Source: an uncultured Collinsella sp.
Lineage (GTDB): Bacteria; Actinomycetota; Coriobacteriia; Coriobacteriales; Coriobacteriaceae
Length of the DNA: 64,000 bases
Assembly (NCBI GenBank): GCA_905208635.1
Contig: CAJLPX010000006.1
Location: 21,002 to 85,001, forward strand
Direction of reading: 5' to 3'
Under the pieces are notes generated by a model. That model did no database searches, was not told the DNA's origin, and saw nothing but the letters and a program-made list of their open reading frames with translations. How positions within the stretch are numbered: the first letter of the stretch is position 1; every line of letters begins with the position of its first letter. Positions 50,889 through 58,674 of the stretch are shown in pieces. The translations under genes and the position numbers were made by a program.

Positions 50889-51839
50889 ATGGTTAACGAG
50901 AAGAAGGTCGCTATTGTCGGCTGCGGTTTCGTTGGTTCGTCTTCGGCGTTCGCGCTGATGCAGAGTGGTCTGTTCTCCGAGATGGTCCTCATCGACGTGG
51001 ACAAGAACCGCGCCGAGGGTGAGGCCCTGGATATCGCGCACGGCATGACGTTTGCCGAGCCGATGAAGATCTACGCCGGCGATTATTCCGATGTCGCCGA
51101 CGCCGCCATGATCGTCGTCACCGCTGGCGCTGCCCAGAAGCCCGGTGAGACTCGCCTGGACCTGGTCAACAAGAACGTCAACATCTTTAAGTCCATCATT
51201 CCCGAAATTAAGAAGTCTGGCTTCGACGGCATTCTGCTCATTGTCTCCAACCCGGTCGATGTTCTGACCTATGCCGCCATCAAGATGTCCGGCCTGCCCG
51301 AGGGCCATGTCATCGGCTCCGGCACCGTGCTCGACACTGGCCGTCTGCAGCAGATGCTTGGTGCCCACGTCGAGGTTGACCCGCGCGATGTCCAGGCCTA
51401 TGTCATGGGTGAGCACGGCGACTCTGAGTTTGTCGCTTGGTCCAGCGCCCAGGTTGCCGGCGTGCCGCTGAACACTTTCTGCGAGCTTCACGGTCATCTG
51501 GAGCATGAGGCTGCCGAGAAGCGCATCGCCGAGGACGTCAAGAACTCCGCCTACACCATCATCGAGAAGAAGCACGCCACCTACTATGGCGTCGCCATGG
51601 CCGTCAAGCGCATCTGCACCGCCGTCATGCGCGATGAGCAGACCGTTCTGCCCGTCTCCTCGCTCATGGTGGGCGAGTATGGCCTGTCCGATCTTGCCAT
51701 CTCCATGCCGACGGTCGTTGGCCGCGACGGCGTCGTCTGTCGCGTCCCCGTGCCGCTGAACGATGACGAGCAGCATGAGCTCACCGCCTCCGCCAAGGCC
51801 CTCAAGGACATCATCGACAGCGTCGACTTCTCCTGCTAA
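50889..51839 (+). CDS. ldh: L-lactate dehydrogenase
   Basis: The 316-residue enzyme reduces pyruvate to lactate with NADH. It has VAIVGCGFVGSSSAFALM (NAD loop), VVTAGAAQKPGETRLDLV (substrate loop with Gln/Arg as in lactate rather than malate dehydrogenases), VIGSGTVLDTGR and the catalytic His in GEHGDSEFVAWS. It fits a fermentative life style and regenerates NAD+. ATG 50889 follows GGGAG. Confidence 0.96.
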   Translation: MVNEKKVAIVGCGFVGSSSAFALMQSGLFSEMVLIDVDKNRAEGEALDIAHGMTFAEPMKIYAGDYSDVADAAMIVVTAGAAQKPGETRLDLVNKNVNIFKSIIPEIKKSGFDGILLIVSNPVDVLTYAAIKMSGLPEGHVIGSGTVLDTGRLQQMLGAHVEVDPRDVQAYVMGEHGDSEFVAWSSAQVAGVPLNTFCELHGHLEHEAAEKRIAEDVKNSAYTIIEKKHATYYGVAMAVKRICTAVMRDEQTVLPVSSLMVGEYGLSDLAISMPTVVGRDGVVCRVPVPLNDDEQHELTASAKALKDIIDSVDFSC

Positions 51840-51870
51840 ATCAAGCTCGCTAGAGCGAAAAGCTACAATG

Positions 51871-51906
51871 AAGGCGTCCGGGTCCACACGGCCCGGGCGC
51901 CTTTTT
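51871..51906 (+). terminator. Terminator after ldh
   Basis: AAGGCGTCCGGGTC (51871-51884) pairs with GGCCCGGGCGCCTT (51890-51903) with few wobbles, followed by TTTTT. Confidence 0.9.
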
Positions 51907-51961
51907 GGTGCAAAGTAACCTGACCCCAATGCACCATAGTTGCCCCAATGCACCATAGTTG
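51905..51961 (+). repeat. Hairpin motif copy 1 with a 19-bp tandem duplication
   Basis: The 32-base motif at 51905-51936 begins TTGGTGCAAAG and ends ATGCACCA; its ends are inverted repeats. It recurs with three changes at 53137-53168. In this copy the last part, CCCCAATGCACCATAGTTG, is duplicated exactly in tandem (51924-51942 and 51943-51961). The second repeat unit ends 11 bases before the next start codon. Confidence 0.85.
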
Positions 51962-51972
51962 ATGGGAGGGCC

Positions 51973-53133
51973 ATGTCGGATTCGCCTAATTTTTTAACCT
52001 ATGCCCAGACGGCGTTTGATCCGTTTGAGGAGAGGCCGTTCTGCGCGGTGGATAGCCTCGTCTTTGCGTGGTTGTCCTATTTGCGTTTGCCGGGTGATAT
52101 GGCGGAGCTGACGAACTGGCAGGGCCTAGACGTACGCGAGCTGCTGCGTGCCGAGTGCTACCGGGACATGATTGACGACTTGTGGGACCCGGAGGGGAGC
52201 AAGGCCTTGCTGGAGGCCGTGGCAGCAAGTCCTCGCTACCGTGGCGTGCACGTTTGCGGCTATCGTGCCGTGAGCGATGTGGTGGCGACAGAGCAGTTTG
52301 CAGCCATGGCGTTCCGGTTTCCGGCGGGGTTTAGCTATCTTTCCTTCCGGGGGACCGACAGCACGATTGTGGGCTGGAAAGAGGACTTTAACATGGCGTT
52401 CCGGTATCCTGTGCCGGCCCAGGAATCCGCGGCGCGTTATGTGGACGAGGCGGCGGATGCGATTGACGGGCCGCTTTTGTGCGGAGGTCATTCCAAGGGT
52501 GGAAACCTTGCGGTGTACGGTGCGGCGATGTGCTCCGATGTCGCCCGTGCACGAATCGAACAGGCGTATTCCCATGATGGTCCGGGTTTCGTCGAGGAGT
52601 TTCTGAACGGCAACGCCTTTGCCGATCTTTCCGGTCGAATCGACAAGACGCTACCTCGGTCGTCGATCTTTGGCATGATGTTCGAGACGCAGGAGGACTA
52701 TGCCATCGTTGAGAGCACCGAGTTCAGCCTGCTGCAGCACAATCCCTTTAGCTGGGTGGTTGATGGTCGCGACTTCGTGTACTGTGAGCGCCTGTCCGCC
52801 GGTGCTCGATACGTTGATGGCTCCATTCGCGAGATGCTGCTTGCAGTTTCGCCTAGCGAGCGCGAGCGTTTTGTAGATGCGTTGTTCTCCGTGTTTGAGG
52901 CTACGGGTGCTGAGCGGTTTGCGGATATCGCTGGGAATCTGCGCGAGAGCCTGCCCGTGATGCTCCAGGCTGCGCAAGGGTTTGACAAGGATACGCGACG
53001 CTTTGTCTCGCAGACCATCGTGGCAATTCTTAAGTGTGCGCTGCTGCCCAAACGTCCCGAGTTCAGCGTGCCTTCTAGTGGTAAGAGCCTGGCAGAACAG
53101 CTCGAGGTATGGCAGTCCGAGCTCCTGCGCTAG
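51973..53133 (+). CDS. DUF2974 family alpha/beta hydrolase (Mbeg1-like)
   Basis: The 386-residue protein has the DUF2974 pattern: YLSFRGTDSTIVGWKEDFNM and the nucleophile elbow GHSKGGNLAVYGA (Ser about residue 175), followed by HDGPGF. These are lipase-like proteins without known substrate. ATG 51973 follows GGGAGGGCC. The gene is alone and bracketed by two copies of a hairpin motif (51905 and 53137). Confidence 0.88.
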   Translation: MSDSPNFLTYAQTAFDPFEERPFCAVDSLVFAWLSYLRLPGDMAELTNWQGLDVRELLRAECYRDMIDDLWDPEGSKALLEAVAASPRYRGVHVCGYRAVSDVVATEQFAAMAFRFPAGFSYLSFRGTDSTIVGWKEDFNMAFRYPVPAQESAARYVDEAADAIDGPLLCGGHSKGGNLAVYGAAMCSDVARARIEQAYSHDGPGFVEEFLNGNAFADLSGRIDKTLPRSSIFGMMFETQEDYAIVESTEFSLLQHNPFSWVVDGRDFVYCERLSAGARYVDGSIREMLLAVSPSERERFVDALFSVFEATGAERFADIAGNLRESLPVMLQAAQGFDKDTRRFVSQTIVAILKCALLPKRPEFSVPSSGKSLAEQLEVWQSELLR

Positions 53134-53135
53134 CC

Positions 53136-53170
53136 ATTGGTGCAAAGCAACCTGTCCCCGATGCACCAAT
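53136..53170 (+). repeat. Hairpin motif copy 2
   Basis: ATTGGTGCA (53136-53144) is the perfect reverse complement of TGCACCAAT (53162-53170). The interior AAGCAACCTGTCCCCGA matches the copy at 51905-51936 in all but three positions. It lies 3 bases after the stop of the DUF2974 gene. Confidence 0.85.
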
Positions 53171-53244
53171 CTTCGATGCGCCTGGGGCGGGCTCGACCGC
53201 TATACTGGTTCGTGCTCAATTCAATCTAGAACGGAATGCCGTAT

Positions 53245-54249
53245 ATGAAAATCAATCATGCGATTCTGCATATCCTGGACTTTGACTCTGCCGTCAACGT
53301 TATGAGCCAGCGCGAGCTCGATATCGAGAGCCGTACCGTGCGCAACTTCGTGACCACGCATCTGCGCCGCGCACGTACCTCGGCCGACAATAAACGCGCC
53401 GCGTTTGCCGAGAACTCTGCGTTTGGCGGCGAGCTCAAGGGCTATTTCTTTGGCGAGCGCGAGTTCGTAGACCTGTCGCAGCAGATTGCGGAGTTCATTT
53501 CCTCCGAGCTTACCAAGGCCGAAAAAGCCGAGTCCACCGATGTGCTCGTGGCCGACTTTGACGACGATGAGGATGCCCGCTGGTTTGCCGTGATGCTGCT
53601 GGGCTCCAAGCAGGCCTTTATGCACGAGGTGGGCCGCGAGGAGGGCGAGGTACGCAACGACATCGCGCGCCACTATGCTATCCTGCCGAATCCTTCCCAA
53701 AAGGTGCCAAGCTATGCCATCGTGCGTGCGAGCACCATGGAGATCGGCTATGTGGACAAGAAGCGCAAGATTGCCGGCGAAGACCGCATGCTCATTCCCG
53801 ACGGTCTGCTGCAGTGCGATACGGGCATGTCGGGCAAGGAGGTCATCGACACCGTGACGCGCGTGGTCGAGGAAGTCGCCGAGGAGCACGGTGCCAATAC
53901 GGCCGTAGCGCTCGCTAAGGTTAAGGCTGCCGTTGCCGAGAAGGTTGAGGATGACGAGGAGCTGCCGCCCTGGGATATCGTCGATGAGGTCTTTGAGGAC
54001 GAGCCGGTCATCAAGGAGAGCGTACGCGCGGCGCTGACCGAAGAGAAGGTGCCCGAGCGTGTGCCCGTGGAGCGCAAGCAGGTCGAGCGTGCGGCCGTGC
54101 GCAACCACAAGATTCGTACCGATACGGGCATCGAGATCAGCTTTCCGGCCGAGATGGGCTCGAACTCCGAGTACATCGAGTTCGTCAACGAGCCCAACGG
54201 CCTCATTTCCATCGAGCTCAAAAACATCGGCAGCATCGAGAATAGATAA
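53245..54249 (+). CDS. Nucleoid-associated protein (NdpA/YejK family)
   Basis: The 334-residue protein starts MKINHAILHILDFDS and has LKGYFFGEREFVDLSQQIAEF, VLVADFDDDEDARWFAVMLL and the C-terminal RTDTGIEISFPAEMGS with IEFVNEPNGLISIELKNIG, the order seen in the 37-kDa nucleoid-associated family. Function is likely chromosome-bound but poorly defined. An acidic linker (VEDDEELPPWDIVDEVFEDE) interrupts the middle. The start is ATG 53245 rather than 53236 because of spacing to ACGGA, which is still a weak site. Confidence 0.88.
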   Translation: MKINHAILHILDFDSAVNVMSQRELDIESRTVRNFVTTHLRRARTSADNKRAAFAENSAFGGELKGYFFGEREFVDLSQQIAEFISSELTKAEKAESTDVLVADFDDDEDARWFAVMLLGSKQAFMHEVGREEGEVRNDIARHYAILPNPSQKVPSYAIVRASTMEIGYVDKKRKIAGEDRMLIPDGLLQCDTGMSGKEVIDTVTRVVEEVAEEHGANTAVALAKVKAAVAEKVEDDEELPPWDIVDEVFEDEPVIKESVRAALTEEKVPERVPVERKQVERAAVRNHKIRTDTGIEISFPAEMGSNSEYIEFVNEPNGLISIELKNIGSIENR

Positions 54250-54275
54250 ACTGCGCTTGGACGCTGCAGAAAAAC

Positions 54276-54309
54276 AAAGGTCGAAACCCTTCGGGACTTC
54301 GGCCTTTTT
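54276..54309 (+). terminator. Terminator after the nucleoid-associated gene
   Basis: AAAGGTCGAA (54276-54285) pairs with TTCGGCCTTT near 54298-54307 with one wobble, with ACCC/GGG inside, then T5. Confidence 0.8.
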
Positions 54310-54352
54310 GCTTGGAGCTGAATTGAGTTGCAGACTGAGCATACGTCAGCGA

Positions 54353-54450
54353 AAACGCCCCTAGGCGAGCAAGGTGACGTGAAAGAGGAGGGAAGCGTAC
54401 TTCGGTACGCGACCGACGATTGAACGTCAGATTGCCGCTTAGGGGCGTTT
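54353..54450. repeat. 98-bp stem structure with a UUCG hairpin
   Basis: The ends AAACGCCCCTA (54353-54363) and TAGGGGCGTTT (54440-54450) are perfect inverted repeats. The stem continues with GCAA/TTGC and TGACGT/ACGTCA, leaving a 45-base head that contains a purine-rich run (AAAGAGGAGGGAA) and a perfect hairpin GCGTAC-TTCG-GTACGC (54395-54410). The stable UUCG tetraloop and layered stems suggest a structured RNA or a palindromic repeat element. Confidence 0.8.
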
Positions 54451-54463
54451 GCAGCGTCGAGCC

Positions 54464-54491
54464 GTTACGCGGTTTGGTAAAACCGCGTAAC
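54464..54491 (-). terminator. Hairpin at the end of the dap operon
   Basis: GTTACGCGGTTT (54464-54475) pairs perfectly with AAACCGCGTAAC (54480-54491). It abuts the dapH stop on the minus strand. No T-run follows, so termination may be aided by the 98-bp structure beyond it. Confidence 0.7.
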
Positions 54492-54493
54492 TT

Positions 54494-55213
54494 CTACAGC
54501 CGGCGTAAGCCTTCCTCGAGTCCGGTCTTGCTGTCGGTCTTCTCGTCGCGCATCTTGATGACGCGGGCGGGGACGCCGGCCACGACGGCACCAGCGGGGA
54601 CGTCCTCGACGCACACGGCGCCGGCGGCAACGACAGCGCCCTTGCCTACGTGCACGCCTTCCAGGACCACGGCGTTGGCGCCGATCATGACATCGTCCTC
54701 GATGATGACGGGCGTGGCGCTTGCGGGTTCAACGACGCCTGCCAACACGGTTCCAGCGCCGATGTGGCAGTTCTTGCCCACTGTGGCGCGGCCGCCCAGC
54801 ACGGCGCCCATGTCGATCATGGAGCCCTCACCGATGACGGAGCCGATATTGATGATGGCACCCATCATGATGACGGCGCGATCGCCGATCTCGACGCGGC
54901 CACGGATGATCGCGCCCGGCTCGATGCGGGCGTTGATGCCCTTAAGGTCGAGCATGGGCACGGCGGAGTTGCGGCAATCGTTCTCCACATCGTAGTAATC
55001 GATGGAATCGGCATTGGCATCAAGGATGGCTTTGAGCTCATCCCAGTCACCAAAGACGGTCTTGCCACGACGACCGCCGTAGACGTGCGCATTGCCCCAC
55101 TGGACCTTCATGCCCGGCTTCTCGCGTACGTACAGTTTGACGGGCGTCTTCTTGGGCGCGGTGGCGATGTAGTTGATAATCTCCTGTGCATCCATCTCGG
55201 CTGCGTTGCTCAT
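54494..55213 (-). CDS. dapH: Tetrahydrodipicolinate N-acetyltransferase
   Basis: The 239-residue enzyme has an N-terminal helical cap (MDAQEIINYIATAPKKTPV) and a left-handed beta-helix of hexapeptide repeats (ARIEPGAIIRGRVEIGDRAV onward). Its size and start mark the acetyl (DapH) rather than the succinyl (DapD) type. It is the last gene of the lysine-riboswitch operon and implies N-acetylated intermediates. The binding site AAAGGAG is clear. Confidence 0.94.
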   Translation of the reverse strand: MSNAAEMDAQEIINYIATAPKKTPVKLYVREKPGMKVQWGNAHVYGGRRGKTVFGDWDELKAILDANADSIDYYDVENDCRNSAVPMLDLKGINARIEPGAIIRGRVEIGDRAVIMMGAIINIGSVIGEGSMIDMGAVLGGRATVGKNCHIGAGTVLAGVVEPASATPVIIEDDVMIGANAVVLEGVHVGKGAVVAAGAVCVEDVPAGAVVAGVPARVIKMRDEKTDSKTGLEEGLRRL

Positions 55214-55252
55214 TTGCTGTCTCTCCTTTGGGTGGATTTGGTTGATGCCGGG

Positions 55253-55993
55253 TTAGGCAAACATGACCTGGTCAAACGTGTAGAAGCCGGGCTCGCAGGT
55301 GACGAGCTTTTGAGCGGCGGCCAGAGCGCCGTTGACAAAGATCTGACGGCTTGTGGCGCGATGCGTGAGCGTGACTTCTTCGTCCTGGCCAAAGAAACCC
55401 ACCTCGTGCACGCCGGCGACAGTGCCGCCGCGCAGCGAGTGCATGCCGATCTCCTTGGGGTCGCGCGCGCCGCACATGCCCTCGCGTCCGTAGACGGGGT
55501 GGTAGCCTGCCTCGGGCTCGGCTTCGACGACGGCGTCGAGCAGCAGCTTGGCGGTGCCGCTGGGGGCGTCGACCTTTTGGTTGTGGTGCGTCTCGACAAT
55601 CTCGCAGTCAAAGCCGGGCAGCTCACGCGTGGCCTGGGCCACTAGGTGACGCAGGGCGGCGATGCCGATAGAGTAGTTGCCCGAGTGCACGATGCGGGCA
55701 TTCTGGCCCAGCTCGCGCAGGCGGTCCATCTGCTCGGGCGTATAGCCCGTGGTGCCGGAAACGAGTGCGGCGCCCGTGCGCTCGACATAGGCGACAACGG
55801 CGTCAAAGGTCGCGACGTTCGAGAAGTCGATGATGACGTCGGCTGCCGGGGCGCTCTCGAGCTCGGACAGATCAAAACCGATCTGGGCGACGATGTCAAA
55901 AACGGCCTCTCCAGCGGCGTTGACAATACCCTCGGCGGTAGTGCGGATGAGCGAGCCCATGCGGCCCGTTCCCATAATGACGGTCTTAATCAA
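55253..55993 (-). CDS. dapB: 4-hydroxy-tetrahydrodipicolinate reductase
   Basis: The 246-residue enzyme reduces the DapA product with NAD(P)H. It has VIMGTGRMGSLIRTT at the N-terminus, LVSGTTGYTPEQMDRL, SGNYSIGIAALRHLV and the substrate motif ETHHNQKVDAPSGTA. It uses a TTG start at 55993 with GAAGGGAG upstream and overlaps the dapA stop by 8 bases. Confidence 0.96.
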   Translation of the reverse strand: MIKTVIMGTGRMGSLIRTTAEGIVNAAGEAVFDIVAQIGFDLSELESAPAADVIIDFSNVATFDAVVAYVERTGAALVSGTTGYTPEQMDRLRELGQNARIVHSGNYSIGIAALRHLVAQATRELPGFDCEIVETHHNQKVDAPSGTAKLLLDAVVEAEPEAGYHPVYGREGMCGARDPKEIGMHSLRGGTVAGVHEVGFFGQDEEVTLTHRATSRQIFVNGALAAAQKLVTCEPGFYTFDQVMFA

Positions 55994-56876
55994 GCAGACC
56001 AGCTCCCTTCAGAACATCGGTAAGTGCGGCACGCGTATCGTCGGCCATGGGGCACAGCGGCATGCGGTAGTTTGCTTCGATCATACCCATCTGGGCGAGC
56101 GCCTCCTTAACGGGGATGGGGTTGACCTCGCTAAAGAGGGCATTGATGAGCGGCTGGCCGGCAATCTGGATATCGCGGGCGCGCGCTACGTCGCCGTCCA
56201 GATAGGCGCGGCACATGTCATGCACGAGCTGCGGCTGCACGTCGGCCCATACGCTGATGGTGCCCGAGGCTCCCAGGCTCATGAGCGGAACGGTGAGTGC
56301 GTCCTCGCCCGAGTACATGCGGAAGTCATCGGACAGCAGGTGGGCGATCTTGGCTGCGTAAGCGACGTTGCCCGAGGCTTCTTTAATACCCATGATGTTG
56401 GGGTGCGCGGCCAAGCGCTCCACGTTGCGCACGCTGATGCCGCAGCCGCAGCGGCCGGGGATGTTGTACAGGATGCAGGGGATATCTACGGCATCGGCAA
56501 CGGTCTTAAAGTGCTGGTAGATGCCCTCTTCATTAGACTTGTTGTAGTAGGGGGTAATGAGCAGCAGGCCGTCGGCGCCCAGGCCCTGATAGGTGAGCGA
56601 CTTGGTGAGCATGGTCTGCGTGGAGTTGGAGCCCGAGCCGGCGATGACGGGGACGCGGCCTGCAACCTGCTTGACCACGGCGGCGACAACGGAGTTGTCC
56701 TCGTCGTCGGTCATCGTGGCGCTCTCGCCGGTGGTGCCCAGGGTGAGGATGGCGTCGGTACCGTTTTGCAGGTGGAAATCGATAAGGCGCTCGAGCGCGT
56801 CAAAGTCGACGCTGCCGTCCTTTTTAAACGGCGTGACGAGGGCGACGATTGAGCCCTCGAGATTGCGGATGTCCAT
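55986..56876 (-). CDS. dapA: 4-hydroxy-tetrahydrodipicolinate synthase (internal start within the lysA-dapA frame)
   Basis: From ATG 56876 the product is a normal-length DapA of 296 residues: VALVTPFKKDGSVDFDALERL, LGTTGESATMTDDED (pyruvate-site Thr pair), LLITPYYNKSNEEG with the catalytic Tyr, YNIPGRCGCGI and the Schiff-base lysine in IMGIKEASGN. The site GAAGGAG lies 6 bases before the ATG. It condenses pyruvate with aspartate semialdehyde. Given here as an alternative product of the longer frame. Confidence 0.85.
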   Translation of the reverse strand: MDIRNLEGSIVALVTPFKKDGSVDFDALERLIDFHLQNGTDAILTLGTTGESATMTDDEDNSVVAAVVKQVAGRVPVIAGSGSNSTQTMLTKSLTYQGLGADGLLLITPYYNKSNEEGIYQHFKTVADAVDIPCILYNIPGRCGCGISVRNVERLAAHPNIMGIKEASGNVAYAAKIAHLLSDDFRMYSGEDALTVPLMSLGASGTISVWADVQPQLVHDMCRAYLDGDVARARDIQIAGQPLINALFSEVNPIPVKEALAQMGMIEANYRMPLCPMADDTRAALTDVLKGAGLLD

Positions 56877-58295
56877 GTTCTTCTCCTTCGCTTCCGCGAT
56901 CTGGATGCGTTTGTTCCATTGGGCGGCGACGGCCAGGCGCTCGTCCTGAGCGCGACGACGAGCGCTTTCGGCACGCGATTTGGCCAGCAGCTCTCGGCCG
57001 CATGGCAGCACGTCGAGCGTGGCAAAATAATCGCCCGGGCGCTCGGCGCGGCGGATGAGGTCGGCCGCGCCATCGGGGCGCAGCAGGACCTCGGCGGAGC
57101 GCAGCCGTCCGTTGTAGTTGTAGCCCATGGAGTAGCCATGCGCACCGGTATCGTGGATTACAAGCAGGTCATCCATGTCGATATGCGGCAGCTCGCGATC
57201 GATAGCGAACTTGTCGTTGTTCTCGCATAGGTTGCCCGTGATGTCATAGGTGTTCGTGACGGGCGCTGTGGCCTTGTCGGCGCCGCCCGGCTGACCCATC
57301 ACCGTGATGTGGTGGTAAGCGCCATACATGGCGGGACGAATGAGGTCGACGGCGCTGGCGTCCACGCCGATATAGTCCTTGTAGATCTGCTTCTCGTGGA
57401 TGGCCTTGGTGACCAGGCAGCCGTAGGGGCCCATCATAAAGCGGCCCATCTCGGTGCAGATGGTCACATCGCCCATGCCAGCGGGAACCAGGATCTCGTC
57501 GTATGCCGCGTGCACCCCCTCGCCGATGGCGTGAATGTCGTTGGCCTGCTGCTCGGGCAGATAGGGGATGCCGACGCCGCCAGACAGATTGATGAAGGCG
57601 ACGTGTGCGCCGGTCTCGCGCTCCAGGCGTACGGCAAGCTCAAAGAGGATGCGCGCGAGCTTGGGGTAGTAGTCGTTGGTGACAGTGTTGCTGGCAAGGA
57701 ATGCGTGGATGCCAAAGTCCTCGGCGCCCTTGGCCTTGAGCATGCGGAAGGTCTCGAAGAGCTGCTCGGTGGTCATGCCATATTTGGAGTCGCCCGGGTT
57801 GTCCATGATGCCGTTGGAGAGCTGGAACAGGCCGCCTGGATTAAAGCGGCAGCTGACCGTCTTGGGGATGGGTCCCGCAACACGCTCAAAGAACTCGATG
57901 TGGCTGATGTCGTCAAAGTTGACGATGGCACCCAGTTTGTCGGCGAGCTCAAAGTCGGCAGCTGGCGTATCGTTGGACGAGAACATGATGTCGTGTCCCG
58001 TGATACCCAGCGAGCGGGCGATCATGAGCTCGGTATAGCTCGAGCAATCGCAGCCGCAGCCGTATTCGTTGAGAATGGAGATGAGCGCCGGGTTGGGGTT
58101 GGCCTTGACGGCAAAGTATTCCTTAAAGCCCGGGTTCCATGCAAAGGCGTCGCGCACTTCTTGCATGTTGCGGCGGATGCCCGCCTCGTCGTATAGATGA
58201 AACGGCGTGGGGAACTGCTCGACGATATGCTCGAGCGTCTCCTTGTCCACAAACGGCTGCTTGGCCGCATATGCCTCGTTGGGGGTCAATGCCAT
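55986..58295 (-). CDS. lysA-dapA: Diaminopimelate decarboxylase joined in frame to dihydrodipicolinate synthase
   Basis: One uninterrupted 769-residue frame holds two enzymes. Residues 1-473 are LysA: FAVKANPNPALISILNEYG carries the PLP lysine, then SGGVGIPYLPEQ, EMGRFMMGPYG and ENNDKFAIDRELPH. Residues 474-769 are DapA (MDIRNLEGSIVALVTPF). No stop separates them, and the joint, a charged helix (AAQWNKRIQIAEAKEKN), has an internal GAAGGAG plus ATG at 56876. Thus both a fused protein and free DapA may be made. It begins the riboswitch-controlled operon; LysA makes lysine from diaminopimelate. Confidence 0.9.
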   Translation of the reverse strand: MALTPNEAYAAKQPFVDKETLEHIVEQFPTPFHLYDEAGIRRNMQEVRDAFAWNPGFKEYFAVKANPNPALISILNEYGCGCDCSSYTELMIARSLGITGHDIMFSSNDTPAADFELADKLGAIVNFDDISHIEFFERVAGPIPKTVSCRFNPGGLFQLSNGIMDNPGDSKYGMTTEQLFETFRMLKAKGAEDFGIHAFLASNTVTNDYYPKLARILFELAVRLERETGAHVAFINLSGGVGIPYLPEQQANDIHAIGEGVHAAYDEILVPAGMGDVTICTEMGRFMMGPYGCLVTKAIHEKQIYKDYIGVDASAVDLIRPAMYGAYHHITVMGQPGGADKATAPVTNTYDITGNLCENNDKFAIDRELPHIDMDDLLVIHDTGAHGYSMGYNYNGRLRSAEVLLRPDGAADLIRRAERPGDYFATLDVLPCGRELLAKSRAESARRRAQDERLAVAAQWNKRIQIAEAKEKNMDIRNLEGSIVALVTPFKKDGSVDFDALERLIDFHLQNGTDAILTLGTTGESATMTDDEDNSVVAAVVKQVAGRVPVIAGSGSNSTQTMLTKSLTYQGLGADGLLLITPYYNKSNEEGIYQHFKTVADAVDIPCILYNIPGRCGCGISVRNVERLAAHPNIMGIKEASGNVAYAAKIAHLLSDDFRMYSGEDALTVPLMSLGASGTISVWADVQPQLVHDMCRAYLDGDVARARDIQIAGQPLINALFSEVNPIPVKEALAQMGMIEANYRMPLCPMADDTRAALTDVLKGAGLLD

Positions 58296-58365
58296 GTCCC
58301 GTAAACCTCGCTATCCAGACGGCGCCATCTGCGCATCGAATCCGCATAGCGTGGACCCAATGTCC

Positions 58366-58523
58366 GGATAGCGCTCCCGCATTGCTGCAGACAGTCCTGT
58401 GGGTGTTTCCCACAGGCCCACCAGGTTGTTCGTGCCCGAAAAACCCAGTTCGGCGGGTTTCGCCTCCCCACGGGGTCAAAGCCTGCCGGCTCGCCCGCGG
58501 TTCTTCGTGCCCGCGCCTCTATC
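58366..58523 (-). promoter_or_regulatory. Lysine riboswitch (L box)
   Basis: Read on the minus strand, the P1 strand GATAGAGGCGCGG (58523-58511) opens the element. It is followed by GGGGAGGCGAAAC, GCCGAACTGGGTTTTTCGGGC, CCTGGTGGGCCTGTG and AGGACTGTC, in the order and with the core residues of the L box. GCGCTATCC (58374-58366) closes P1. The same closing strand is also complementary (11 of 12) to GTCTGGATAGCG at 58320-58309, next to the lysA ribosome binding site, so an alternative fold can control translation. Confidence 0.85.
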
Positions 58524-58674
58524 AAGTGGTAACGACCCTACCACGTTGCACTTTACCAAACAAGAGTATTCGTATATAACGTTTAAAAAATGCAGGGATA
58601 TGCTGGAAATAAGGGTATGGCAATCTTGCGGCACAATAGATAGCAACCGGCGCACACCAATGAAAGGAACCTCT

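Noticed and set aside
50690..50890. Rex (redox) operator before ldh
   Set aside because: TTGTGAA-N4-TTCACAA or a close variant is not present; the palindrome CGAAACCGATTTCG does not fit Rex.
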